From positions 7,300,032-7,364,031 of the forward strand of contig NZ_CP030059.1 of assembly GCF_015291745.1 (NCBI RefSeq): a stretch of 64,000 nucleotides of DNA, in the 5' to 3' direction. This document shows, piece after piece, positions 52,697 to 62,410 of this stretch. A model generated the notes under the pieces. It did not search any database, was not told the DNA's origin, and saw nothing but the letters and a program-made list of their open reading frames with translations. The stretch comes from Bradyrhizobium sp. CCBAU 53351 (GTDB lineage Bacteria; Pseudomonadota; Alphaproteobacteria; Rhizobiales; Xanthobacteraceae). The translations under genes were made by a program, and so were the position numbers. How positions within the stretch are numbered: position 1 is the stretch's first letter; each line of letters opens with the position of its first letter.

Positions 52697-53791
52697 TCAG
52701 AACGACCCCAGCGCCACCGGGCGGAACGCCTGCAGGAGCTGCTGATCCAGCTTGCCGCCCATGCCTTCCATCATGCCGAACGCACGGGAATGCGTGAACG
52801 GCATGCGGTAGGCCCGTTTCTCGACCAGCGCGGCATAGATGTCGACGATCGTCGTGAGGCGCACGATGTCGCTGATCTGGTTCGACGACAGGCCGTTCGG
52901 ATAGCCGGAGCCGTCGAGAAATTCGTGGTGATGCAGGATCACGTCGAGCATCTCCGGCGGGAAGCCGCCCTGGGCGGCCAGCGCGTCATAGCCGCGGCGC
53001 GGATGCTGGCGGACTTCGGCCATCTCCTCGTCGGTGAGCTTGCCGGGCTTGTCGAGCAGCGCGGAGGGAACGAAGGCCTTGCCGACGTCGTGCAGCAGCG
53101 CGGCGCGGGTCAGGCGGCGCTGGTCGTCCTCGCGCATGCCGAGATGCTGCGCGAAGGCGACGGCGAAGCCGGTGACGAACAGGCAGTGCCGATAGCTGCC
53201 GACATGGTGGCAACCCACCGTGGTGAGCCATTCGCGCAGCGAGGAATGCTTGATCGCTTTCAGGATCTTGCTTTCGGCGGCGATGACGTCGTCGAAGGTC
53301 AGGGGCACGCCGAGCGGCAGCTTCTCGAACATCTTCGCCAGCAACGCATGCGCCGCCTCGACGCCGCGGTTGAGCGTCTTGCCGCGATCGGTCGCGTCAT
53401 AGACGGCGGTGTCCGGGAAGGCGGCGCGGATGCGCTGCAGGATGGCGTCGGCCTGGAGCGGCCGCGAAATGGTGTCGGTGGCGCCCAGCGCCCAGGCCTG
53501 CATGGTGCCGTGATGCAGCGCATCGGCCAGCACGAACAGGCGCGGCATCGAACGATAGGCATCGCCGCGCAGCTTGTTGCGCACCCGCTGCACGCTCTCG
53601 GGCGAGCGCAGATTGATGTCGACCACCAGGCCGGAGAGATCGCGCGCGGGCTTGTCGGGGATCTCCTGCGTCGTCACCGTCGAAACGTCGCCGACCGCCT
53701 TCAGGATGCTGGCGAGCTCGGAGCTCTCGTCGCTCCGGTCGGAGGCGAGCAGAAGCCGGCGTTTGGCGGCGGATTTGGCTGGCGCGTTCAT
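52697..53791 (-). CDS. HD-GYP c-di-GMP phosphodiesterase with receiver-like domain
   Basis: 364 aa from the ATG at 53791 (MNAPAKSAAKRRLLLASDRS). An N-terminal receiver-like domain (RLLLASDRSDESS; LSGLVVDINL) keeps acidic residues, but the Lys after the last strand appears as Arg (ISRPLQ), so phosphorylation is doubtful. The HD-GYP part is canonical: LLHDVGKAFVP and HHHEFLDGSGYPNGLS, with the outer His in VGSYRHC. It should hydrolyse c-di-GMP to pGpG or GMP. No partner kinase is nearby. It is convergent to the acyl-CoA synthetase gene. Confidence 0.88.
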   Translation of the reverse strand: MNAPAKSAAKRRLLLASDRSDESSELASILKAVGDVSTVTTQEIPDKPARDLSGLVVDINLRSPESVQRVRNKLRGDAYRSMPRLFVLADALHHGTMQAWALGATDTISRPLQADAILQRIRAAFPDTAVYDATDRGKTLNRGVEAAHALLAKMFEKLPLGVPLTFDDVIAAESKILKAIKHSSLREWLTTVGCHHVGSYRHCLFVTGFAVAFAQHLGMREDDQRRLTRAALLHDVGKAFVPSALLDKPGKLTDEEMAEVRQHPRRGYDALAAQGGFPPEMLDVILHHHEFLDGSGYPNGLSSNQISDIVRLTTIVDIYAALVEKRAYRMPFTHSRAFGMMEGMGGKLDQQLLQAFRPVALGSF

Positions 53792-53934
53792 GGCTTCCCC
53801 AAAGCATGGGACTGGATTCCGCATCAGCCTAAGCCGGATCAGGTTCTCCGGCCCTTAAGAGGCGTGCTCAAGGGAACATTCCAGAATTGCACGCAATTTT
53901 AGAGATTGGGTTCCCGGGGGCTCCCCGCAAAAGT

Positions 53935-53959
53935 GCGAAAACAACCCCATGCACAGTAG
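53935..53959 (+). repeat. 25-nt dispersed repeat, copy 2
   Basis: Identical to 2005-2029, same orientation. Confidence 0.75.
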
Positions 53960-54008
53960 AGCGGGCATTGAAAATACAGGGAATTTTTGACGCGTTCGCC
54001 CCACCCCC

Positions 54009-54112
54009 ATGTCGTCGCCCGGCTAGACCGGGCGACCCCGTACGCCGAGACGGCGCGGCTGGAACCGAGGCGCCGCGGCGTACGGGATGCCCCGCCTTGC
54101 GCTGGGCATGAC
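54009..54112. repeat. Composite hairpin repeat
   Basis: Nested palindromes: CGTCGCCCGG-CTAGA-CCGGGCGAC at 54014-54035 and CCCGTACGCCG (54037-54047) with CGGCGTACGGG (54076-54086), flanked by CATG words. Confidence 0.7.
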
Positions 54113-54136
54113 ACCGAGAATGGGGATGTAGCCTCG

Positions 54137-54170
54137 CAAAACAAATCCGCCGGAGGTTGCCCTCCGGCGG
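54137..54170 (-). terminator. Rho-independent terminator of the iorAB-like operon
   Basis: On the minus strand CCGCCGGAGG-GCAA-CCTCCGGCGG is followed by ATTTGTTTTG, 30 bases after the stop codon. Confidence 0.8.
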
Positions 54171-54199
54171 ATCATCTCATTCGGCAATCGAAGCTCGCC

Positions 54200-56494
54200 T
54201 TACGCCTTCATGCTCGCCTTCACGGCCTCCGCCGTGATCGGCAGCGCGCGCACGCGGGCGCCGCTCGCGTTGAAGATGGCGTTGCCGATGGCGGGCGCGA
54301 CCACCGTCACCGCGGGCTCGCCGACGCCGGTGGCCTTCTCGCCATTGGCGATCACGGCGACCGCGACCTCGGGCATCTGGCTCATGCGCAAGGGCGTGTA
54401 GGTATCGAAATTGGTCTGCTCGATGCCACCGTCCTTCAGCGTCGCCTTCTCGTACATCGCCAGCGACAGGCCCCACAACGCCGCGCCCTCGACCTGGGCA
54501 CGGATGTTGTCGGGATGCACCTGCGTGCCGACGTCAGTTGCGACCGTGAGCTTCTTCACGGTCACCGCACCTGACGGCGCCACCGCGACATGGGCGACGC
54601 ATGCCGTCCAGCTCGCGGTCGCGCGCTCCTGCGACGACACGCAGGCCACGCCCATGCCCTCGCCTTTCGGCAATGGCCTGGTGCCGTAGCCCGACAATCC
54701 CATCGCGGCGAGCAGCGTGTTGCGCAAGCGCTGCGCGCCGCCGTCGTTCTTGCCGGCGCCGTCGAGCAGCGAGATGCGGAACTGCGCGGGATCCTTGCCC
54801 GTGGCCGCCGCGATCTCGTCGATCATGCTTTCGACCGCCCAGAAGGTCCAGCCCGGCGCCACCGAGCGGAGCTGGCCGGAAGGCGTCGCATTGTGCGCGA
54901 GCTCGTTCTTGATCGCGCGCACATAATGGTTGGGCACGGTGTAGAAGAAGTCCGCGCCGTTGACCGTGAAGCTGTCGAGCGGGCCCTTCTTGTCGACCGA
55001 GGGCGTCAGGAAATCAGGGATTCCCCAGCGCGCGGTCGGCCAGGCCGAGACCACGTCGTGGCTGAGCGCGACGAGCTTGCCGTCGCCGTCGACGCCGGCT
55101 TTCACTTTCTGGTAGGTGAGCGGGCGCGAGAAATCCATAGTCATGTCGTTCTCGCGCGAGTAGATCACCTTGACCGGCTTGCCCACTGCCTTCGCCGCCT
55201 GCACGGCCGGAATCATCATGTCGGCATCGAGCCTGCGGCCAAAGCCGCCGCCCAGCCAATGCTGGTGCATCACCACGAACTTGGGATCGATCCCGGCTGC
55301 ACCCGCAGCGATCGCGCCGGAGCGCGTCGCGAACTGGTTGCCGGAATAGATGTGCAGGATGTCGCCCTTGAACTCCGCAGTGGCGTTCATCGGCTCCAGC
55401 GGCGCATGGATGTTGATGCTGGTGGTGTATTCGGCCTCGACCACTTTCGCCGCCGAGCCGAAGGCAGCAACGGGATCGCCGTCCTTGACGAAGAACTGGC
55501 CGGAATCATCCAGACCCTGAAGCCGCTTGGCTTCATCCAGCAGCGACTGGCTCGACAGTTTTGCGTTCGGACCGCCGTCATAGGCGATCTTCAGCGCGTC
55601 GGCGGCCTTGCGCGCGTTGGCATAGGTGTTGGCCACGGCGACGACCCAGCCGGACGTCGTTCCGGTCTTGTCGTCGAGGATGACGGCCTTCATGAAGCCG
55701 GGCACCTTCTTGGCTTCACTGTCGTCGACCGATTTCACCGTGGCGCCGAAGCGCACCGGCGGGGTCACCACCTTGCCGTAGGCCATGCCCGGCAGCATCA
55801 CGTCGATGCCGTATTTGGCCGTGCCGTTGGTCTTGGAGGGGATGTCGAGCTGCGGCACCGAGACGCCGATCATGGTGTATTGATCCGGCGTCTTCAGCTT
55901 GATCGCCTTCAGCTCGTCCGGCGTGAAGGCCTTCGTCGCCTTGCCGCTCTTGACGATCTCGGCGAAGGTCATCTGCTTCTTCGACTTCGGATGCGAGATC
56001 ACGGAGTCGCGGACCACGAGCTGGTCCTTGAAGTAGGGCGGCAGGCCCATGGCCGCGGCAGCGGCCTCCGTGAGTGCGATCCTGCCGGCGGCACCGGCCC
56101 GGCTCATCGCTTCGAAATTCATCATGGTCGACCAGCTGCCGCCGGTGATCTGTGCGCCCAAGACCGGATCGTTGAACTTGGGATCGTTGGAGGCGAGCTG
56201 CACGCGCATGTCGCTCCACTTCGCGCCAAGCTCCTCGCAGACGATCTGCGCCATCGTCGAGGCGATGTGCTGGCCCATGTCGGCCTTGCCGCAGGTCACG
56301 GTGACGAGACCATCCGGCGAGATCGCGTACCAGACGCTCGGCTCGAAATTGGCGGGTGCCGCGGCGGCCGCAGCATCGATGCCGGGCACGCCGGCATAGC
56401 CGAGCACGAGGCCGGTCGCGGCGGTGCCGACCAGGAAGGAGCGGCGGCTGAGATCGGTCGTCTCGGGCAACACGTTCTTCACATGCTCGTTCAT
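54200..56494 (-). CDS. Molybdopterin-binding subunit of an isoquinoline-1-oxidoreductase-type dehydrogenase
   Basis: Large molybdenum hydroxylase subunit of the IorB/aldehyde dehydrogenase type, 764 aa from the ATG at 56494. A Tat signal ([20 protein letters not shown]) sends it to the periplasm. Mo-cofactor landmarks are [32 protein letters not shown], and near the end [19 protein letters not shown] with the catalytic Glu. [16 protein letters not shown] is also typical. The small FeS subunit is encoded immediately upstream and overlaps by 4 bases. No cytochrome c subunit follows. Substrate, likely an N-heterocycle or aldehyde, is not known. Confidence 0.92.
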   Translation of the reverse strand: MNEHVKNVLPETTDLSRRSFLVGTAATGLVLGYAGVPGIDAAAAAAPANFEPSVWYAISPDGLVTVTCGKADMGQHIASTMAQIVCEELGAKWSDMRVQLASNDPKFNDPVLGAQITGGSWSTMMNFEAMSRAGAAGRIALTEAAAAAMGLPPYFKDQLVVRDSVISHPKSKKQMTFAEIVKSGKATKAFTPDELKAIKLKTPDQYTMIGVSVPQLDIPSKTNGTAKYGIDVMLPGMAYGKVVTPPVRFGATVKSVDDSEAKKVPGFMKAVILDDKTGTTSGWVVAVANTYANARKAADALKIAYDGGPNAKLSSQSLLDEAKRLQGLDDSGQFFVKDGDPVAAFGSAAKVVEAEYTTSINIHAPLEPMNATAEFKGDILHIYSGNQFATRSGAIAAGAAGIDPKFVVMHQHWLGGGFGRRLDADMMIPAVQAAKAVGKPVKVIYSRENDMTMDFSRPLTYQKVKAGVDGDGKLVALSHDVVSAWPTARWGIPDFLTPSVDKKGPLDSFTVNGADFFYTVPNHYVRAIKNELAHNATPSGQLRSVAPGWTFWAVESMIDEIAAATGKDPAQFRISLLDGAGKNDGGAQRLRNTLLAAMGLSGYGTRPLPKGEGMGVACVSSQERATASWTACVAHVAVAPSGAVTVKKLTVATDVGTQVHPDNIRAQVEGAALWGLSLAMYEKATLKDGGIEQTNFDTYTPLRMSQMPEVAVAVIANGEKATGVGEPAVTVVAPAIGNAIFNASGARVRALPITAEAVKASMKA

Positions 56495-56982
56495 GTGGGC
56501 CTCCGCTCGTTGGAGGTGGCGGACGCGGTGCGCATCTCGGATGCGGCGCGCATGATCGCCTTCTGGATCCGCGAATAGGTCATGCAACGGCAGAGATTGC
56601 CGTCCATGTGAGCGACCACTTCTTCCTTGGTCGGATTGGGATTCTTCGACAGCAGCGAGGCCGCCTGCATGATCTGCCCGGACTGGCAGTAGCCGCATTG
56701 CGGCACCTGCTCGGCGATCCATGCCTTCTGCAAGGGATGATCGCCCTTGGCGGAGAGGCCTTCGATGGTGGTGATCTTCTTGCCGGCGACGTCACCGACC
56801 ATGGTCTGGCATGAGCGCACGGCTTCGCCGTTGACGTGCACGGTGCAGGCCCCGCACAGCCCGGCGCCGCAGCCAAACTTGGTGCCGGTCATCTGCAATT
56901 GCTCGCGGATCGCCCAGAGGAGCGGCGTGTCGTTCGCCGCATCCACGGACAGACTCCGCCCGTTGATGGTGAGAGTTGGCAT
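56491..56982 (-). CDS. (2Fe-2S)-binding subunit of the molybdenum hydroxylase
   Basis: 163 aa from the ATG at 56982 ([20 protein letters not shown]). Plant-type 2Fe-2S cluster motif [17 protein letters not shown] with the following Cys in VRSC, then a second cluster domain [11 protein letters not shown] and [11 protein letters not shown]. No signal peptide; it is carried across by the Tat-exported large subunit, as is known for IorA-type partners. The frame continues open upstream but lacks similarity. Overlaps the large-subunit start by 4 bases (ATGA), so it is co-translated. Confidence 0.93.
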   Translation of the reverse strand: MPTLTINGRSLSVDAANDTPLLWAIREQLQMTGTKFGCGAGLCGACTVHVNGEAVRSCQTMVGDVAGKKITTIEGLSAKGDHPLQKAWIAEQVPQCGYCQSGQIMQAASLLSKNPNPTKEEVVAHMDGNLCRCMTYSRIQKAIMRAASEMRTASATSNERRPT

Positions 56983-57302
56983 AGGCGTCTTCCCCTGCCG
57001 GTGCATGAAGCCGCTTACGGCGGCAACTTGAATGGCGGACGCCCACCGGGCTGGCGCCAGCCTTGGCCGCGAGAATGATCGCGTTCGGTTGCCGTGGCAA
57101 TTGCAATTTGGAACGAATAGAAAAAACCGGCTCCGCACCCGCTCGTTGTGCGCCGCGCCAATGACGCCGACGCAGCTAGTGGACACAACAGCGGCCTGCG
57201 TCAGGCATGCATGCCACGGCGACTCCGGCGGTTTCCTCCGAGTAACCCGGCAGGCTAGGATGCGTGCGGAAACAAGAGCAACAAACAACAAGGGTGGACG
57301 AA

Positions 57303-58067
57303 ATGCCTGGGATCAATCGGGATGGCGTCAAGATCTACTATGAGGTCCACGGCGACGGGCCGCCGCTGCTGCTCACCCATGGCTATTCATCGACGTCGGC
57401 GATGTGGCATGGCCAGATCGATGCGCTCGCCAGGGAGCACAAGCTGATCCTGTGGGACATGCGCGGCCACGGCCAGTCCGACTATCCCGATGATCCCAAG
57501 GCGTACAGCGAAGCGCTCACGGTCGGCGACATGGCGGCGATCCTCGATGCCGTCGGCGCGGAGCGCACCATCATCGGCGGATTGTCGCTCGGCGGCTACA
57601 TGTCGCTCGCGTTCTATCGCGCCTATCCGCAAGCCGCTCGCGCGCTGCTGATCATCGACACCGGCCCCGGCTTCAAGAAGGACGACGCACGCGAGGCCTG
57701 GAATGCGCGGGCGCTCGCCACCGCCGACAGGCTCGACCGCGAAGGCCTCGACGTGCTGAAATCGGCAACGCGTGAGCGCGCCGCCGCCAGTCATCGCAAC
57801 GCCAGGGGCCTGGCACTCGCCGCACGCGGCATGCTGACCCAGCACGATGCCCGCGTGATCGAGCTGCTGCCCGACATCAAGGTGCCCTCGCTGATCGTGG
57901 TCGGCGCCGACGACACGCCGTTCCTCGCCGCGTCCGACTACATGGCCGCAAAAATCCCCGGCGCACAAAAGGTCGTGATCCCCGCCGCCGGCCACGCCGT
58001 CAACATCGATCAGCCCCAGGCTTTTGTTGACGCCGTCGAGCCTTTCCTGAAGAACTTGCCGGGATAG
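57303..58067 (+). CDS. Alpha/beta hydrolase
   Basis: 254 aa from the ATG at 57303. Oxyanion-hole [10 protein letters not shown], nucleophile elbow [15 protein letters not shown], Asp in [11 protein letters not shown] and His in [14 protein letters not shown]. The cap is small. The fold fits esterases, epoxide hydrolases and lactonases equally; the VVGADDTPF...[12 protein letters not shown] order is like 3-oxoadipate enol-lactonase. It is divergent from the FeS subunit gene. Confidence 0.85.
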   Translation: MPGINRDGVKIYYEVHGDGPPLLLTHGYSSTSAMWHGQIDALAREHKLILWDMRGHGQSDYPDDPKAYSEALTVGDMAAILDAVGAERTIIGGLSLGGYMSLAFYRAYPQAARALLIIDTGPGFKKDDAREAWNARALATADRLDREGLDVLKSATRERAAASHRNARGLALAARGMLTQHDARVIELLPDIKVPSLIVVGADDTPFLAASDYMAAKIPGAQKVVIPAAGHAVNIDQPQAFVDAVEPFLKNLPG

Positions 58068-58090
58068 GCGGGGCAATTGGGACGTCGACC

Positions 58091-58432
58091 ATGATGCGAG
58101 CGATCTTCGCGGCGGGCGCAATAGCGGCACTGCTGCCGTCGGCGGCACAGGCCGAGCCGTTCGGCGCGGTGCCGTCGCGCGCGCCGTTCGTCGCGACCTT
58201 GTCGAACAACATTCCGCTCGCGTTCGGCATGGATGCGGAACAGACCGCCCGCGCGCTGGGGCAGCCGCTGCAATATGTGCGCGGGCGCCCAGGCAACGAG
58301 ATCTATCTCGCCCTGCGCAACATCGGCGGCAGCGGCCTGATCCCTTCCCGCCACCGCCTGTTCCTGCAATTCCGCCACGGCCGGCTGGCGGGATGGAAGG
58401 AGGATTACGGCGAGAACTGGATGTGGGAATAA
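58091..58432 (+). CDS. Small secreted protein, unknown function
   Basis: 113 aa with a signal peptide (MMRAIFAAGAIAALLPSAAQA). The mature part has NIPLAFGMDAEQTARALGQPLQYVRGR and HRLFLQFRHGRLAGWKEDYGENWMW and looks like a compact beta-rich BLIP-like or SmpA/OmlA-like module. Starts 23 bases after the hydrolase gene, so it may be in its operon. Confidence 0.7.
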   Translation: MMRAIFAAGAIAALLPSAAQAEPFGAVPSRAPFVATLSNNIPLAFGMDAEQTARALGQPLQYVRGRPGNEIYLALRNIGGSGLIPSRHRLFLQFRHGRLAGWKEDYGENWMWE

Positions 58433-58436
58433 ACAT

Positions 58437-58555
58437 ATCCTCTCATGGTGAGGAGCGGCGGAGCCGCGTCTCGAACCATGAAGGCCACGCTGCTGCATCC
58501 CGGCCTTTCATCCATCGAGACGCGCTGACGCGCTCCTCAGGATGAGGAGTGAGAT
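58437..58555. repeat. Hairpin repeat (TCTCATGGTGAGGAG type)
   Basis: TCCTCTCATGGTGAGGAGCG... and GCGCTCCTCAGGATGAGGAG form the outer arms, with GTCTCGAACCATGAAGG and CATCCATCGAGACGC inside. This sequence class is one I recall as very frequent between Bradyrhizobium genes. Confidence 0.75.
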
Positions 58556-58602
58556 TTGAATTCGTGGCAAGAAATTCGTGGCAAGAAAGAAGGACAACCC
58601 GC

Positions 58603-59274
58603 GTGGGACAAGACATCAAGCTGACGGCCTCCGACAATTTCCAGCTCGGCGCTTATCGCGCTGATCCCCCGGGCGCGCCGAAAGGCGCGGTGGTGGTGAT
58701 CCAGGAGATCTTTGGGGTCAATCACCATATCCGCTCGGTCTGCGACCGCCTCGCCGGGGAAGGCTATGTCGCGATCGCGCCGTCGATCTTCGACCGCACC
58801 GCGCCGAACTTCCAGTCGGGCTATTCGCCCGATGAGATCGCCGAGGCGCGCAAGTTCGTCGCCAATCCGGATTGGGCCGCGATGCTGCGCGACACCCAGG
58901 CCGCGATCGATACAGTGAAGGGCGTCGGGCCGGTCGGCATCATCGGCTTCTGCCTGGGCGGCAGCATCGCCTTCGTCGCGGCGACGCGATTGACCGGCCT
59001 GAAGGCTGCGATCGGCTATTACGGAGGTGCTGTCGTGCGCTTTGCGGATGAAAAGCCGAAGGCGCCGACGCAATTGCATTTCGGCGAGAAGGATGCCGGC
59101 ATCCCCTTGACCGACGTCGAGACCATCAAGTCGAAGCGGCCGGACGTGGAAGTCTTCGTCTATCCGGGCGCGCAGCACGGCTTCCATTGCGACGAGCGCG
59201 CGAGCTACGACAAGGCCAGCGCCGACATCGCCTGGCCGCGCAGCATGGCATTTTTCGCCACGCATTTGAAATAG
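58603..59274 (+). CDS. Dienelactone hydrolase family protein
   Basis: 223 aa from a GTG at 58603 with AAGAAGGAC before it; the frame opens earlier but there it runs through the repeat and a TTCGTGGCAAGAAA duplication. Landmarks: GAVVVIQEIFGVNHHIRSVCDRLAGEGY, nucleophile Cys in IIGFCLGGSIAFVAA, Asp in HFGEKDAGIPLT, and His in YPGAQHGFHCDERASY. Similar to enzymes that open dienelactones in chlorocatechol breakdown, but members act on many small esters. No other aromatic-degradation genes are next to it. Confidence 0.88.
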   Translation: MGQDIKLTASDNFQLGAYRADPPGAPKGAVVVIQEIFGVNHHIRSVCDRLAGEGYVAIAPSIFDRTAPNFQSGYSPDEIAEARKFVANPDWAAMLRDTQAAIDTVKGVGPVGIIGFCLGGSIAFVAATRLTGLKAAIGYYGGAVVRFADEKPKAPTQLHFGEKDAGIPLTDVETIKSKRPDVEVFVYPGAQHGFHCDERASYDKASADIAWPRSMAFFATHLK

Positions 59275-59287
59275 GTCTCCCCACCGT

Positions 59288-59319
59288 CATTCCGGGCTCG
59301 CGCTACGCGCCCCGAAATG
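59288..59319. repeat. CATTCCGGG...CCCGAAATG hairpin
   Basis: CATTCCGGGCTCGCGCTACG with complementary right arm; same family as 52651-52682. Confidence 0.7.
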
Positions 59320-59410
59320 CCGGGAGGCGAGAGCAGAAATCGGGTGGCTGCATCGCGGCATCCGGCGATAGAGCTGGCGGATCAACGCAAACTCTTCCCG
59401 GGAACTCGCC

Positions 59411-59893
59411 ATGCATCAGGCCATCACGCACCTCGTCCTCCGCAATCCCTTCGGAACCATGGACGTCCCCTCGCCCGATGATTCCGAGGTGATGGACTAT
59501 TCCGCGACGGCCACGCTGCCCGGCGATGCGGCGGACGGCAATGCGGCGGCATGGGCTGCGATCGCAGCCCCACCCGATCCGCTCGAAGGCATCTGGGCCA
59601 GCCGCTGGAACGGTGGCGCCGATCCGACCATTGCCGGCGATAGGCCGGACAGGTGGAAACAGGGGCGCGCGGAGATCCGCATCGCCGCCGGCCGGATCTA
59701 TCTGCGCTTCGACTGGGACCATGGCCGCCGGCACGGGCTGATCGAGGCCGCGCGCGAGGGCGCGGATCGGCTGGTCGGGAAATATATCAACCTGACCACG
59801 CCGGCGATCACGCGGCCATGGGTCGGCGTCGTGGTCGACACGAACAGGATCGACGGATGTTTTCCGGAGGGGCGGCTGGATTTTCGGAGGTAG
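59411..59893 (+). CDS. Hypothetical protein (160 aa)
   Basis: MHQAITHLVLRNPFGTMDVP... from ATG 59411. No signal peptide or membrane segment. Blocks LEGIWASRWNGGADPT, DRWKQGRAEIRIAAGRIYLRFDWDHGRRH and WVGVVVDTNRIDG suggest a beta-rich soluble domain. I do not recognise it. The preceding region has several start codons; this one gives the cleanest frame. Confidence 0.6.
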   Translation: MHQAITHLVLRNPFGTMDVPSPDDSEVMDYSATATLPGDAADGNAAAWAAIAAPPDPLEGIWASRWNGGADPTIAGDRPDRWKQGRAEIRIAAGRIYLRFDWDHGRRHGLIEAAREGADRLVGKYINLTTPAITRPWVGVVVDTNRIDGCFPEGRLDFRR

Positions 59894-59969
59894 AAATCTG
59901 GCGACATCCCCGCCGTCATTCCGCGATGCGCCGACAGGCGCAGGCCCGGACTGACGAGAGAAGAGAGTC

Positions 59970-60728
59970 TTAGAACCAGCGCTCGCCGACGAACACAGTG
60001 TCGCCGGGGTTCAGGGGCGTGCCGAGCGGCACCACGGCGCGCATGGAGCCGCCATTCTCGGTGTGCGTGACGGTGACCACGTCGCGCTTGGCGCGCGGCG
60101 AAAAACCGCCGGCGATAGCGACCGCGCTTTCGACCGTCATGTTCGGCACGTAAGGATATTGGCCGGGCGCGGTGACTTCGCCGAGAATGAAGAACGGGCG
60201 ATAGGCCTCGATCTCCACCGCGACCGAGGGCTCGCGGATGTAGCCGTTGCGCAGGCGCGCGGCGATCTCGCCGGCAAGGCCTGCGGTGGTGCGGCCGCGG
60301 GCCGGCACCGCGCCGATCAGCGGCATGGTGATGGAGCCGCCGGCATCGATGGCGTAGCTGTTGGTGAGACCTTCCTGGCCGTAGACCACGACGCGAAGCT
60401 TGTCGCCGGCGTCGAGATGGTAGGAGGCGTCATAGCGCACCGGCGCCGCCATCGGCGCGGCGTAGCCGACCGGCATGGGGGCGGGCGAAGCGGCAAAGGA
60501 ATTGCTGAGAGCCGCGATGGCGCCGCCGCCGTTATTGGCAACGACGACCGGCGGAGGAGCGCCATAGGGCTGGCCATAGGCCATCGAGTCGAGATCGGCG
60601 CGCGGCTGCATCACAGCGACAGGGCCGGCGGTCTGCATGCAGCCGCCAAGGTTCAGCGCGGCGGACGCTGCCAAGGCCACTGCCGTGATCGACGATCGAA
60701 ACGCGCGTGCAACTGGCACCGGACCCAT
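59970..60728 (-). CDS. Polysaccharide export lipoprotein (Wza/Wzb-region-like)
   Basis: 252-aa outer-membrane lipoprotein. Lipobox LNLGGC gives the acylated Cys near residue 30. A Pro/Ala-rich region leads to the polysaccharide-export (Poly_export) domain YHLDAGDKLRVVVYGQEGLT, then SLBB-like EVTAPGQYPYVPNMTVESAVAIAGGF and LNPGDTVFVGERWF at the end. It should form or gate an outer-membrane channel for exopolysaccharide; the Wzc-like partner and polysaccharide genes are not in the window. It is convergent with the hypothetical at 59411. Confidence 0.88.
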   Translation of the reverse strand: MGPVPVARAFRSSITAVALAASAALNLGGCMQTAGPVAVMQPRADLDSMAYGQPYGAPPPVVVANNGGGAIAALSNSFAASPAPMPVGYAAPMAAPVRYDASYHLDAGDKLRVVVYGQEGLTNSYAIDAGGSITMPLIGAVPARGRTTAGLAGEIAARLRNGYIREPSVAVEIEAYRPFFILGEVTAPGQYPYVPNMTVESAVAIAGGFSPRAKRDVVTVTHTENGGSMRAVVPLGTPLNPGDTVFVGERWF

Positions 60729-60826
60729 CCCTCGAAACGAGACAGCTCAAGTGATGCACCGGTTATGGTTAATAAAGCGTTTGCGGGTGATGATGACGGT
60801 GGCGACGCGATAGCAGCCGCACACGC

Positions 60827-60866
60827 CGTCATGCCCGGGCTAATCAACAAGCCCGGCCATGACGGA
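60827..60866. repeat. CCGTCATGCCCGGG hairpin
   Basis: CCGTCATGCCCGGGCTAATC...AAGCCCGGCCATGACGG, a palindrome of the same class as 50822-50864, in the gap between the Wza-like and MsrA genes. Confidence 0.75.
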
Positions 60867-60879
60867 AGTTCTGGTGAGA

Positions 60880-61536
60880 CTACGCGCTCACGCCCACGCC
60901 GATCGGGCAAGACACGCCGGTGCCCCCCAGGCCGCAATAGCCGGCGGGGTTCTTCGCCAGATATTGCTGATGGTAGTCCTCGGCGAAATAGAACTCGCCC
61001 GATGGCGCGATCTCGGTGGTGATGGCACCGAGGCGCTTTGCAGCGAGCGCCTTCTGATAGAGCGCCTTCGAGGCGTCGGCCGCCGCCTTCTGCGCATCCG
61101 ACGTGGTGTAGATCGCGCTTCGGTACTGCGTGCCGACGTCGTTGCCCTGACGCATGCCCTGCGTCGGGTTGTGGCTCTCCCAGAACGTCTTCAGGAGCGT
61201 CTCGTAGGAGATCCTGTTCGGATCGAACACGACCAGCACCACTTCGGTGTGGCCGGTGCGGCCCGAGCAGGTCTCTTCATAGGTCGGATTCGGCGTATGG
61301 CCGCCGGCATAGCCGACAGCGGTGGTGTAGATGCCGTCGCCGAGCTGCCAGAATTTGCGCTCGGCGCCCCAGAAGCAGCCGAGGCCGAACACGGCCGTTT
61401 CGAAGCCGGCGGGATAAGGCGGCTTGAGCCTGCTACCGTTGACGAAATGGGTGGTCGCGGTCGGAATGGCCTGGGCACGGCCGGGCAGCGCCTCGGCTGC
61501 GCTCGGCAATGCGGTGGTCTTGCGCATGAACAGCAT
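60880..61536 (-). CDS. msrA: Peptide-methionine (S)-S-oxide reductase
   Basis: 218 aa; reduces methionine sulfoxide in proteins. Catalytic Cys in [16 protein letters not shown], with the Glu/Tyr residues in [16 protein letters not shown] and [16 protein letters not shown]-terminal recycling Cys residues appear in [17 protein letters not shown]. The N-terminal stretch to residue 45 is variable. No fused MsrB domain. Start ATG 61536 or the Met at residue 4. Confidence 0.93.
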   Translation of the reverse strand: MLFMRKTTALPSAAEALPGRAQAIPTATTHFVNGSRLKPPYPAGFETAVFGLGCFWGAERKFWQLGDGIYTTAVGYAGGHTPNPTYEETCSGRTGHTEVVLVVFDPNRISYETLLKTFWESHNPTQGMRQGNDVGTQYRSAIYTTSDAQKAAADASKALYQKALAAKRLGAITTEIAPSGEFYFAEDYHQQYLAKNPAGYCGLGGTGVSCPIGVGVSA

Positions 61537-61678
61537 GATGGGTCTCCGCAGAACGAGCCGTCCGCCGCCTCAGCAGATGCTCGAGGCGGGGCGTGCTCGC
61601 GATCAGGTGGGAATATAGGGATCTACGTGAGCGGAAGCAGCGGTGTTACGCCGCGCGCTGCGCAGCGCTCGCCCCCCG

Positions 61679-61721
61679 CGGGAATTGAAGGTCAATCCCG
61701 GGGGAATTGAAGATCAATCCC
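61679..61721. repeat. Tandem duplication of a 22-nt unit at a gene 3' end
   Basis: GGGAATTGAAGGTCAATCCC and GGGAATTGAAGATCAATCCC lie head to tail, differing at one base. The second copy includes the last codons and stop of the 61714 gene on the minus strand. Confidence 0.7.
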
Positions 61722-62031
61722 GGGAATAGCCGATCAGCGGCTTGCGCGGCCGGAACAGGATCATCAGCAGGATGCCGAGAATGCCGAGGACGGCAAAGAC
61801 CGGCTGATCCAGCAGCAGGCGGATCACCGAGGTCCAGAGCCATGGCGCCTTGGCCTCGACCCAGGTGCGGAAGGCCGATTGGCTGGCCTGATTGATGTCG
61901 TTCCAGAACTGGCCGAACCGGGTGAATTTGAGGGTCTGGTCGGCCACCCAGCGGGCGCCGTCATAGACCATGAAGATGAACCCGCCGGCGAGCAGCAACA
62001 GCCCAATCAGTCGGAAAAAACCGCGGATCAT
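61714..62031 (-). CDS. Small inner-membrane protein, unknown function
   Basis: 105 aa (MIRGFFRLIGLLLLAGGFIF) with an N-terminal hydrophobic segment and a second near the C terminus (PVFAVLGILGILLMILF), flanked by a central amphipathic region FTRFGQFWNDINQASQSAF. It ends RPRKPLIGYSRD. Family not recognised, but the pattern recurs in Bradyrhizobium as a hypothetical. The stop lies at the edge of a 22-nt duplication. Confidence 0.7.
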   Translation of the reverse strand: MIRGFFRLIGLLLLAGGFIFMVYDGARWVADQTLKFTRFGQFWNDINQASQSAFRTWVEAKAPWLWTSVIRLLLDQPVFAVLGILGILLMILFRPRKPLIGYSRD

Positions 62032-62176
62032 GCCTCACCTTATATGGTCGTCCGATCGGAGGACCCAAACAAAACGCCGCCAGCCAATAGCCGGGCGACG
62101 GCAGAAATTCAACCTCTTCAGGGCGTTACGGCGCCCCCTGGAGCCCCCCAAGGCCGCTTTTCCAGCCCGGAAAGCG

Positions 62177-62205
62177 TTGACGGTGCCGCAGACCCTCTCT
62201 ATAAG
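62177..62205 (+). promoter_or_regulatory. Sigma-70 promoter for rpsT
   Basis: TTGACG, 17 bases, TATAAG. Predicted transcription start near 62212, giving a leader of about 200 bases before the rpsT ATG. Confidence 0.6.
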
Positions 62206-62410
62206 GGCGCCAACTGGCGGCGGGCGCAATCCTGCCGCCGCTGTTCTTTGAGCAGTTGCAGGCCACGCGAGCTTAGAGCCCGTGGAGGCCTCATGTTCCC
62301 GGGACGGCCCAGCAACCGAACACCCTAAATCCGAGCGTCGATTACGCGGTCAAGCAAGCCGGCGCTACCCGACCAAGACGCGACCGGTACCCGCAAAGGA
62401 TATTGAGACC

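Larger units (their letters stand above)
53792..54199. other. 408-base gap with repeats and a terminator
   Basis: No credible gene. Holds the second 25-nt repeat (53935), a composite hairpin element (54009-54112) and the terminator of the molybdenum hydroxylase operon (54137-54170). Confidence 0.7.

Noticed and set aside
61679..61721. Possible CRISPR-like short repeats
   Set aside because: Only two copies, directly adjacent without spacers.
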